A DNA stretch of 6,598 nucleotides from Deltaproteobacteria bacterium (GTDB taxonomy: Bacteria; Desulfobacterota; DSM-4660; Desulfatiglandales; HGW-15): positions 1-6,598 of the forward strand of contig JAFGIC010000197.1 of the NCBI GenBank assembly GCA_016929815.1, written 5' to 3'. The notes beneath the pieces were generated by a model. It was given only the letters and a program-made list of their open reading frames with translations. It was not told where the DNA came from and searched no databases. Of the stretch, positions 1-6,490 are shown piece after piece. Each line of letters starts with the position of its first letter. Position 1 is the stretch's first letter. The position numbers and the translations under genes are program-made.

Positions 1-34
1 AATTATGACCACAAAATGAGTAGTGACCATAATT
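1..34. repeat. Imperfect 12-bp inverted repeat
   Basis: Arms AATTATGACCAC (1-12) and GTGACCATAATT (23-34) are complementary at 10 of 12 positions around a 10-nt centre. TGACCA also occurs in direct orientation in both arms (6-11 and 24-29). It could be an operator of a gene beyond the left edge, or a mobile-element relic. The window starts at its first base, so its true extent cannot be seen. Confidence 0.4.
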
Positions 35-98
35 GCTGGCAAACCCTTGTATTACCTGTCTCTACTATTTTTTTTGGCAAACTTGGGCTAATATATCC

Positions 99-152
99 CT
101 GCCTTCTGCCTTCGCTAAAGCTACGGCACGACAGGTCGCCGGAATGACGATA
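99..152. repeat. Hairpin-forming sequence resembling a dispersed intergenic repeat
   Basis: Positions 107-128 form an imperfect stem-loop: TGCCTTCGC and GCTACGGCA pair at 7 of 9 positions around TAAA. It is preceded by a tandem 7-bp duplication, CTGCCTT (99-105 and 106-112), and followed by a short symmetric CGACAGGTCG (129-138) and GCCGGAATGAC. From memory, very similar strings, often mistranslated as SAFAKATA-type peptides, recur in intergenic DNA of many environmental bacteria. Only one copy is in the window, so its repeat nature is inferred. There is no T-tract, so it is not a clear terminator for gap, although the hairpin could protect the 3' end of the transcript. Confidence 0.45.
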
Positions 153-183
153 GTGTATTCAATTATGAGACGGTTAAGAACTT

Positions 184-1452
184 CTACAGATTCTCCGCTA
201 TTGAGACGGTCCTGTCTCCCAGAAGATTTACGTAGCTCCCCAGTTCATTGTCATACCATCCGTATATCACGGCCTGGGTTATGGATGTGCTGACAACGGT
301 CTGGTCCGCCTTGTCAAGGATCTCGGGCTTGAGCCCTCTGATCTTCTTAAGGTCTATGGAGACATTCGCTGTCCTGGTATGGGTCTCAAAGCCCTCAATA
401 ATGGCAGCTGCCCTGGGCGTTCCTATGATGTCGCTTGAGACATTCTGCCTGTCTGTATATAATAAATAGCCGCGCGGGTCTCTCTTCGCAGCCTCCCTGT
501 ATATGTTGTTTATCTTGTCCCTGCGTATCGTCTCACCCGAAAGCTCCTCCTGCAGATTGACAACAAGTATTATCAACGACCCCGTTGTCGTGGGTATCCG
601 TACCGACTCGGCGATAAAACCGATCTGTTTCATTTCGGGTATCACAAGGGCAAGCGTATTTGCCGCGCCCGTGGAGGTAAGTATTATATTATTAAGTGTA
701 CTCCTCGTCTTCCTCAGGTCTGTCGCCTCGGCCTTGGCCGGTTTATCCAGAACCTCCTGCGAACTGGTTGCGGCGTGGACAGTAGCCATTGAGGCGGTCA
801 GTATATTTTTAGGGCCGAAGTGGTCGATCAGCGGCTTCATCATGTGTGCGAGGCATGATGTGGTGCATGATGCGGCTGAGATGATATTATGACGTCTGGG
901 GTCATAGTCGCTGTCATTAATCCCCATAACCGTTGTAACCGCATCGTCCGGCATGGGTTTGCTCTTGTCCTTTATCTTAAACGGCGCCGATGCTATAACC
1001 TTTCGGGCGCCCCCGTCAAAATGTCCCCTGATGGACCCCTTCCCGTTGTCCGCCGGAACTGTCGGGTCAAGGAACTGCCCTGTTGCGTCAACCACTATTT
1101 TAGCGCCATATTTGTCCCATTCAATATCCTTGGGATTTCTGTGTTCCCTGAGTATGATCACGGGGATACCGTCTATCTTCATTGTTCCCTTTTCATCATC
1201 AAGTTCTGTTATCACGCTTCCGGCCTTGTAGCCGTATAGATACCACTGGAGGGAACCATAGGTTGAGTCGTTTTCAATATAATGAGCCAGATCTTCAATG
1301 GACTTACCCACCTTCCTGCCCATATTGATGACGATCTCGTCAAAGTACTTCCTTCCTATATGGTGCCACAGGGTAAGTTTGCCGATCCTCCCCATTCCGT
1401 TGATACCCAGATTTAACCCGCTTTGCTTCCTCTGTTCAGTCTTTTCTTCCAT
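184..1452 (-). CDS. gap: Long-form glyceraldehyde-3-phosphate dehydrogenase
   Basis: Probable phosphorylating GAPDH, converting glyceraldehyde 3-phosphate, NAD(P)+ and phosphate to 1,3-bisphosphoglycerate in the cytoplasm. Seen: N-terminal Rossmann motif GINGMGRIG (residues 16-24); catalytic Cys196 in SAASCTTSCLAH; the general-base His226 in TVHAAT; STGAA (260-264); R285 in RIPT, matching the phosphate-binding Arg; SSD; and WYDNE (399-403), whose Asn contacts nicotinamide. At 422 aa it is about 85 residues longer than the usual 330-340; the extra length is spread over an N-terminal tail, a segment after SAPFK, a Cys-to-His spacing of 30 instead of about 27, and a stretch before WYDNE. The Asp normally found after the second beta strand (INDP) is replaced in INMGRK (42-47), so NADP+ use is possible. 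The ATG is 3 nt past the upstream stop with AAGGAGG 9 nt before it. Second gene of a two-gene operon. The family is certain; cofactor and direction are inferred. Confidence 0.95.
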   Translation of the reverse strand: MEEKTEQRKQSGLNLGINGMGRIGKLTLWHHIGRKYFDEIVINMGRKVGKSIEDLAHYIENDSTYGSLQWYLYGYKAGSVITELDDEKGTMKIDGIPVIILREHRNPKDIEWDKYGAKIVVDATGQFLDPTVPADNGKGSIRGHFDGGARKVIASAPFKIKDKSKPMPDDAVTTVMGINDSDYDPRRHNIISAASCTTSCLAHMMKPLIDHFGPKNILTASMATVHAATSSQEVLDKPAKAEATDLRKTRSTLNNIILTSTGAANTLALVIPEMKQIGFIAESVRIPTTTGSLIILVVNLQEELSGETIRRDKINNIYREAAKRDPRGYLLYTDRQNVSSDIIGTPRAAAIIEGFETHTRTANVSIDLKKIRGLKPEILDKADQTVVSTSITQAVIYGWYDNELGSYVNLLGDRTVSIAENL

Positions 1453-1455
1453 TGG

Positions 1456-4400
1456 CTATAACCTCCTTGCGACTTCTTGAATTTCCAGTTTTCCCGAGTA
1501 AATTGAACCTTCACGACCGTCAATGCTTAGCCAGTCGCCTGCCTTCAGATTCACCTGGTCAAGGGAGCATGCGCTTTCCTTTTCCATGCAGACCAGGTTC
1601 CCGCAGCCCACAACACAGGTCTTTCCCAGCCTGTGAGCGACTATCGACGCGTGGGACGTCGAACCTCCCCTTGCCGTAAGAAGGCCATCAGATTCAAATA
1701 TCTCCTCAATATCGTCAGGCACCGTGTCTCCCCTTATGAGAATCAAGGGGGTCCCCGGCTCCTCCCTTCTCCATCTGCGGATCTCATCCAGGTTAAAAAC
1801 AGCCCTGCCCGTCATGGCGCCCCCGCTCACCCCTACGCCGTGGCCGAGAAGTCTTGCCCCGGTCTCAGGCCCTGTTACAAAGGAGAGCAATGTCTTCCTT
1901 TCCCTGATATCCATGTCCCGGGTCTGAAGGAAATAGAGATCCCACTCATTTTCCTTTTCAAAGGTGAACTCCATCTCCTGGGGGCTCCAGTTTCTGGTAT
2001 AGACAAGTTCTTTTGCGAGATTCCTGATACTTTTATATATGGCCGGAAAGGAATTTTCAAGTGTTCTGTCCGTCTCTCTGTTTTCTATCTCTGCCTGCTT
2101 GTTTGATATCGGCAGCGTCTTGACAAGCCCCGACACCACGTCTTCTCCCTGGTTACCGAGAGAATAATCGCCCCACAGGTTAATGATATCCTCGGAGATC
2201 CTCGGGCTGTGGGTAAATACTACGCCTGACCCGGAATAGGGCCCGATATTCCCGTAAACCATTGACTGTATTGTTACGGCCGTTCCCCAGTCGTCCGAAA
2301 TCCCCATTATCTTCCTGTATGTCTTGGCCTTTGACGTGTTCCACGAATCGAATACCTTGCTCATTGTGAGATAAAGCTGCTTAAACGGCGTATCCTCGAT
2401 CTTGATTCCGTGATCCAGTATAAAATCCCTGTATGACCGTGCTATGATCTTCATCTGGTCGCCTGAAAATTCGATCTTGTGCGGTATGCCAAGACGCGCC
2501 TTATACCCCGCGATTATATCGTCAAAATCATCCCTGTTAAGCCCGAAGGCCATCCCGTAAGACTGCATGAATCTCCTGTAACAGTCCCATGGAAACCATG
2601 ACTGACCGGTCATTGAAATCATGCCCTTCACAATCTTTTCATTAATCCCGACATTAAGAAATGTATTCATCATGCCGGGCAGGGAAATAGGCGACCCGCT
2701 TCTCACCGAAAAGAGCAGGGGATTTTTTGGATCCCCGAAATATTTTCCTGTCATCAACTCAATGGTGGATATCTCCCTCTTTAATTGATCCTCCAGGTTC
2801 TTGAATGCCGGGGAATAATTATCGATAACCTCCCTGTACCTGAAGACCTCGGTGGTAACGATAAATCCGGGAGGCACAGGAAACCCATATCTGCTGAGGT
2901 TCACAAGGTTAAGCCCCTTGTTGCCCAGATGGATGAGGCTTGAACCGTTTTTGTTCTCTGAAAGAATGGGAACAACAGCCTTTTGAGGATCATAGTTCAG
3001 GAGGAGATCCAGTTTATTTTTCTTAAGCTTATCCGCCTGTTTGAAAAGGGTGTTCATAACCCTGCCCAGAAAAACATCCAGTTGCTGAAGGCCGAGGGAG
3101 GATGATATCCTCTCTCTTAAAAATACCTCTGAAACCCTGTGTATCAGCTTATCCTTATCAATATTCTCCCCTGAAGGCATGTACTTGGCGAGCAGTTCCC
3201 CCGGGCGCAGGGCGCTTATTATCTTTATAAGGTTCTGCTGGTGGATGGTATTATAAAAATCATTCACGATATTGCTGACCGCCTGAGAAAGGCCCCTGAA
3301 TATGTCCATGAACTGCGTGAAGGAAAACCCTGCGATGCCGAGCGAATTGTTTAAAAGCTCAAGCTGCTTGTCTATCTCGGATGATAAAAGGCCGTCCAGT
3401 TTAAGGGCCTTGTTGAAGAGCACGAGGTAGTCGTAGATATGGAAAAATGTATCTCTAGTGATCAATTCAAGATTAATACCCGCTACAAGCTCTTCGAAGA
3501 GGGTGTTGGCAAGGGCTTCGAGGCGGAAGGTAAGCCCGAGTGTATCGAATTTCTTTTCATAATAGCTCCCGTACATGGAGGGGATATCAACGGTAAAATG
3601 ACGTTTATGGTATATATCCTCCTGTATGTCAAACCTCTCGCGTGCGAGTATGGACTCTTTCAGTCTTTCAAGATAGGTTAGAAGACTGAAAAGCCTGTTC
3701 CTCGTATCGGGACCCGCAAGGGCGGTCCTCAGTTCGCCGATATCTGGGAATTCGCTCGGTTGAAGCATCTTAAGGTAGTCGTCTATCTCAAGAAAATCCA
3801 GGGTATATTTCCGGTAAAGCAACCTGTAGAATGATATCGCAAGTCTCACACGTTCAAGGTCATCAGGATTGTATTCCAACAAACCCTTAACCGCCCTGGT
3901 TATCTCGTCGTCATTTATCCTTAGGAGATCCTGTACCTCTTTTATTCCTTTTGTCTCAAAGAGCTTCCTTATAATCCTGTGTACACCCTCAAAATACGGG
4001 CCGTCGGTTGAGATCTCCAGGTAAACAACCTGCGGCAAATAGGGCTCCACCAGTTCCTTTTTACCGGTCCGCCAGAATTCCAGCGTAGCCTCCATAAGGG
4101 ATACTATCTGGTTGCTGCTTTCAACATGGCTCTGTTTCCTCACAAAATGAATCAGCGCATCCTTTCTGAGGGAGATCTCGTCAATACTTGTTGATATATC
4201 CCTTAACTGTCCCTCGGCGCCGATATCATTGAAAAAGACGGGAAACAGACGCATCAGCTGTTTGGTAAGATTATATACATTGCCTATATCACTGTTAAGG
4301 AAAAGGGTTATGTCCCTGGGAAACAGATCCGTGTCTTTTATATACACGCCACAGAGTGACAGGTAGATTATAAGGGACGAGATCATCTTCTTGGACCATT

Positions 4401-5646
4401 TGGGATTAAGCTCAATGATCTCCATCCACGTCCTAATATTCTGTATATGGGCGGGGTTGACCATCACCTGCCATCTGTCGCTTACTCCCTTCATCTCCGG
4501 CGTCTGAAAGCCCAGGTCTATCACCGAGTCCAGAAAATAGGCCACCAGATCGCTCTCATCGGTCTTGTATATGGCCTTGCCCACATTCTGCATGCAGTTG
4601 AGTGCGGTCCCAGGATATTTGTTAACGCTTTCCCTCAGGATATCGAATGTCTTGTCTATCAGGGGCTTCATCTCATCGGGTTCCAGGCTGCCTATCAGAA
4701 AAGATAGTATCCTGTTTATCTCCCTTAGGGTGTCTTCGTGGATGGATGAAAGACCGGCATTGTTCATGATATGAAAAAGAAAAATGAGCTTCCAGTAGTC
4801 GCCGTGACCTGTCTTTTTACCTGCATCCTGGAGCTTTCTGGGGAGTTCCCTGTAAACATCGGCTATCTGCCTGTACCCGGGCAGATGCACCAGGGTCTCC
4901 TGAAGAATAACAAAGTCGCCGCTCTTATCCTTCAGCGCCTGCCCAAGCTCATCCTGGTAGTGTTTCAGCTGCTCATGGGATATCGGGCTGAATATCTCTT
5001 TAAGGCCTTCCGAATATGCGGCGCCATGGTTAACCTCCCTGATAAACCATGTAAAGGGGTCTTCCTCCTTAAGCCAGCATTCATAGGATTCCTGAAGGTA
5101 TTTCACCAGCAGAAGGCTTGCCTGCCTGATGTCATCATCCTGCGGCGACTTATCCGCGAAATTCTTTATCAGCCTGTTCAACTGATAATAGCTCTTTACA
5201 AAGAGACTGAAGGAGTCCCTGTCAAGACTGCTTATCCTGTTGAAACCATATGCCACCGCAGTGGAAAATTTCCCGATCTCCTTTTCCGCGCTGCTTATGA
5301 TCTTCTGCAGAAACAGAAGCAGATTATCGACCGCGTCCGCCTTTACTTCCACGTCCGGGGCCGAGACCAGGGCCTCCAGGAATATATCGATCAACAGCTG
5401 CGCTGAAACTGGGCCCTTGGGATGATCCGCCATCAGGTGGAAATAATCGAGTGAGTATCCGCGCGCCTCCTTTACGATAAATTTCCAGTTCCTGTATGGA
5501 TGGCACACCTCCGTCAAAAAGGTGTTCAGACCATCCATTATGCCCCTGTATTTTGACATGACCTCTTTAAGGGGCTCAAATCTCTCACTTATAGTTACAT
5601 CTACCCTGCTGCATTCAATATTAATTTCAAGTGCCCTGGAAGGCAT
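1456..5646 (-). CDS. PPDK-like ATP-grasp/phosphohistidine protein with large N-terminal region and no PEP barrel
   Basis: A 1396-residue, probably cytoplasmic protein. Residues 1 to about 890 match nothing I recognise: Leu/Ile/Lys/Glu-rich, looking mostly helical, with no signal peptide or membrane span. From about 895 to 1245 it has the PPDK nucleotide-binding domain: LGNKGLNL with K910 (Lys22 of Clostridium symbiosum PPDK), PVPPGF, SVRSGSPISLPGMMNT with R982 (Arg92), GTAVTIQSMVYGN, NQGEDVVSG, and QEMEFTFE...LQTR with E1224, E1226 and R1243 (Asp321, Glu323, Arg337). Residues about 1265-1390 are the swivelling phosphohistidine domain, with H1332 in ARGGSTSHAS. The protein ends just after DGREGSIYSGKLEIQE, where PPDK goes on into its PEP/pyruvate barrel, which is absent. 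Expected chemistry: ATP-dependent phosphorylation of H1332, then transfer to an unknown acceptor. Alternatives are a regulatory paralogue, or a partner of a separate barrel protein. The ATG has AAGGAG 9 nt upstream; the reading frame is intact throughout. Confidence 0.9.
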   Translation of the reverse strand: MPSRALEINIECSRVDVTISERFEPLKEVMSKYRGIMDGLNTFLTEVCHPYRNWKFIVKEARGYSLDYFHLMADHPKGPVSAQLLIDIFLEALVSAPDVEVKADAVDNLLLFLQKIISSAEKEIGKFSTAVAYGFNRISSLDRDSFSLFVKSYYQLNRLIKNFADKSPQDDDIRQASLLLVKYLQESYECWLKEEDPFTWFIREVNHGAAYSEGLKEIFSPISHEQLKHYQDELGQALKDKSGDFVILQETLVHLPGYRQIADVYRELPRKLQDAGKKTGHGDYWKLIFLFHIMNNAGLSSIHEDTLREINRILSFLIGSLEPDEMKPLIDKTFDILRESVNKYPGTALNCMQNVGKAIYKTDESDLVAYFLDSVIDLGFQTPEMKGVSDRWQVMVNPAHIQNIRTWMEIIELNPKWSKKMISSLIIYLSLCGVYIKDTDLFPRDITLFLNSDIGNVYNLTKQLMRLFPVFFNDIGAEGQLRDISTSIDEISLRKDALIHFVRKQSHVESSNQIVSLMEATLEFWRTGKKELVEPYLPQVVYLEISTDGPYFEGVHRIIRKLFETKGIKEVQDLLRINDDEITRAVKGLLEYNPDDLERVRLAISFYRLLYRKYTLDFLEIDDYLKMLQPSEFPDIGELRTALAGPDTRNRLFSLLTYLERLKESILARERFDIQEDIYHKRHFTVDIPSMYGSYYEKKFDTLGLTFRLEALANTLFEELVAGINLELITRDTFFHIYDYLVLFNKALKLDGLLSSEIDKQLELLNNSLGIAGFSFTQFMDIFRGLSQAVSNIVNDFYNTIHQQNLIKIISALRPGELLAKYMPSGENIDKDKLIHRVSEVFLRERISSSLGLQQLDVFLGRVMNTLFKQADKLKKNKLDLLLNYDPQKAVVPILSENKNGSSLIHLGNKGLNLVNLSRYGFPVPPGFIVTTEVFRYREVIDNYSPAFKNLEDQLKREISTIELMTGKYFGDPKNPLLFSVRSGSPISLPGMMNTFLNVGINEKIVKGMISMTGQSWFPWDCYRRFMQSYGMAFGLNRDDFDDIIAGYKARLGIPHKIEFSGDQMKIIARSYRDFILDHGIKIEDTPFKQLYLTMSKVFDSWNTSKAKTYRKIMGISDDWGTAVTIQSMVYGNIGPYSGSGVVFTHSPRISEDIINLWGDYSLGNQGEDVVSGLVKTLPISNKQAEIENRETDRTLENSFPAIYKSIRNLAKELVYTRNWSPQEMEFTFEKENEWDLYFLQTRDMDIRERKTLLSFVTGPETGARLLGHGVGVSGGAMTGRAVFNLDEIRRWRREEPGTPLILIRGDTVPDDIEEIFESDGLLTARGGSTSHASIVAHRLGKTCVVGCGNLVCMEKESACSLDQVNLKAGDWLSIDGREGSIYSGKLEIQEVARRL
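1462..1468 (-). promoter_or_regulatory. Ribosome binding site of gap inside the upstream gene
   Basis: AAGGAGG lies within the final Arg-Arg codons of the dikinase-like gene, 9 nt before the gap ATG, and only 3 nt separate the upstream stop from that ATG. Ribosomes finishing the first gene are thus placed to start the second. This supports one mRNA and translational coupling, and it fixes the gap start. Confidence 0.85.
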
Positions 5647-5774
5647 TTTGACGCTCTCCTTGGTCCGCTTATTTATAATTTATGCATATCAAACCGGCGA
5701 CAATCCGCAATTCGGCCTTTAGAATAGTGTAAATCCGCGGTGTTATCGGATGAACACTGACAGCGCAGTTAATG
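5647..5774 (-). promoter_or_regulatory. Long 5' leader of the dikinase-like/gap operon
   Basis: The inferred untranslated leader is about 128 nt, longer than translation needs. It contains two copies of GCGGATT (plus-strand AATCCGC at 5702-5708 and 5732-5738) spaced exactly 30 bp apart, a small hairpin GTGTT-N8-AACAC near its 5' end, and the ribosome binding site AAGGAG (5656-5661) 9 nt before the ATG. I recognise no known riboswitch class. The repeats could be a pair of regulator half-sites three helical turns apart; that is inference. Confidence 0.35.
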
Positions 5775-5780
5775 CCCTGT

Positions 5781-5809
5781 ATTATAACAAAGAAGCCAAT
5801 TTAAGACAA
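5781..5809 (-). promoter_or_regulatory. Sigma-70-type promoter of the dikinase-like/gap operon
   Basis: On the minus strand there is a perfect -10 hexamer TATAAT (5781-5786) and a -35 hexamer TTGTCT (5804-5809, 4 of 6 to consensus), separated by exactly 17 nt. It sits between the upstream terminator and the first gene of the operon. A start near 5774 gives a leader of about 128 nt. This is the best housekeeping-type promoter seen in the intergenic region. Confidence 0.75.
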
Positions 5810-5854
5810 AATAATAATTCAAAAATCGTGCCGAAAGGAGACGTTCATCTTGTG

Positions 5855-5885
5855 AAAAAGCCATGTCCCTTACGGGACATGGCTT
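5855..5885 (-). terminator. Intrinsic terminator of the ZraP-like gene
   Basis: A perfect 12-bp inverted repeat, AAGCCATGTCCC and GGGACATGGCTT (arms 5858-5869 and 5874-5885), encloses a 4-nt loop. Read on the minus strand the loop is GTAA, a stable GNRA tetraloop, and the stem runs into TTTTT before CAC. It starts about 61 nt after the stop codon of the ZraP-like gene and lies ahead of the next promoter, so it separates the two transcription units. On the plus strand the stem is followed by CAAAAGG with no T-tract, so it would not terminate in that direction. Confidence 0.88.
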
Positions 5886-5946
5886 CAAAAGGAGGGTAAA
5901 TGGTTAATATTTATGTGATCAGAAATTATTGCGTGAATCAGGTCAA

Positions 5947-6420
5947 TCAGATCCCGGCTTCAGCGCCCGTCATTCCCATCATCCCCATGCCTCTGCCCAT
6001 GCCCCTGCCGAAATTGGCGTCAGGGGCTATCTTGTTCAATTCAAGTTGAAGATCTATCCTCTCCTGTGCCAGCCTGGCATTGAGTTCGCTGATCTCCTTC
6101 TGCAGGGCCTTGGCCTTTTCAGCGTCAGGATTATCAGAGCTGAGGACGGTGTTCAGATCAAAGCGCTTTGTCATAAGTTCTTTAATGATATCGGCGTTGT
6201 CTTCACGAAATTTTTCCTGTAGTTTTTCTATCTGCCCCTGCTGTTCATCGGTCAATGTTGATTTATTTCCCGTATTGCCCATCTGTCCCCTGCCTCTCTG
6301 CATCCCTGACCACTTGCCTGTGTTTTTACCTGTGTTTGGGCCCTGGGCAACAGAGGCCATGGGAAAGGCAAAGATGCCTGCCATAAGAAGAACCCCTATA
6401 ATACTCATTAATCTTTTCAT
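5947..6420 (-). CDS. ZraP/Spy/CpxP-like periplasmic stress protein
   Basis: Small secreted protein of the heavy-metal-resistance/LTxxQ group, whose members act in the periplasm as chaperones or metal-responsive modulators of envelope stress signalling. Seen: a signal peptide (KR followed by a hydrophobic stretch to about residue 22, likely cut after SVA at residue 25); a low-complexity Gly/Asn/Lys linker with a tandem NTGK repeat (29-36); the hallmark LTDEQQ (56-61); a long charged helical region (about 56-131) that lines up by eye with E. coli ZraP, including the KRFDLNTVLSSDNPD stretch; and a Gly/Met/Arg tail (138-150) with five Met. Unlike E. coli ZraP it has no His or Cys at all, so a His/Cys zinc site is impossible. 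AAAGGAG lies 9 nt before the ATG. It is alone in its unit, under a sigma-54 promoter, as zraP is in E. coli. No sensor kinase or regulator gene lies in the window. Family assignment is firm; the ligand is unknown. Confidence 0.88.
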   Translation of the reverse strand: MKRLMSIIGVLLMAGIFAFPMASVAQGPNTGKNTGKWSGMQRGRGQMGNTGNKSTLTDEQQGQIEKLQEKFREDNADIIKELMTKRFDLNTVLSSDNPDAEKAKALQKEISELNARLAQERIDLQLELNKIAPDANFGRGMGRGMGMMGMTGAEAGI

Positions 6421-6473
6421 ATCTCTAATCTCCTTTCTTAAATTGTTGATTTTTTCATTTTGATATTATTAAA

Positions 6474-6490
6474 AGCAACACCTGTGCCAG
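6474..6490 (-). promoter_or_regulatory. Sigma-54 (RpoN) -24/-12 promoter of the ZraP-like gene
   Basis: On the minus strand the sequence reads CTGGCAC-AGGTG-TTGCT. It has the invariant GG and GC dinucleotides exactly 10 nt apart and matches the sigma-54 consensus TGGCAC-N5-TTGC at every fixed position. Transcription would start near 6463, giving a leader of about 43 nt before the ATG at 6420. E. coli zraP is also transcribed from a sigma-54 promoter, under ZraSR control, so family knowledge agrees with the site. An NtrC-family activator is therefore expected but is not encoded in the window. Confidence 0.88.

Noticed and set aside
37..52. Sigma-54-like string TGGCAAACCCTTGT on the plus strand
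   Set aside because: The spacing between GG and the G of the -12 box is 9 rather than 10 and the -12 GC is missing (GT), so it does not meet the invariant requirements.
68..75. Run of eight T as the tail of a terminator
   Set aside because: It is a T-run only on the plus strand, where no hairpin precedes it. For the minus-strand gap gene it reads as A, so it cannot be that gene's terminator.
33..293. Plus-strand 86-codon frame covering the left intergenic region
   Set aside because: It overlaps the 3' end of gap in antisense, runs through the hairpin repeat (SAFAKATA-like translation typical of non-coding repeats) and has no ribosome binding site.
4771..5406. Plus-strand 211-codon frame
   Set aside because: It lies wholly antisense to the dikinase-like gene, has no recognisable protein features, and is explained by that gene's codon pattern.
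1456..5646. Calling this gene ppdK or ppsA
   Set aside because: The barrel domain that binds PEP and pyruvate in both enzymes is absent, so the named reactions are not supported despite strong similarity of the ATP and histidine domains.
5664..5705. A second, closer promoter for the dikinase-like gene (TTGTCG with TATAA-like sequences in an AT-rich stretch)
   Set aside because: No -10/-35 pair has both acceptable hexamers and 16-18 nt spacing, and the start would fall on or beside the ribosome binding site. The pair at 5781-5809 is far better.
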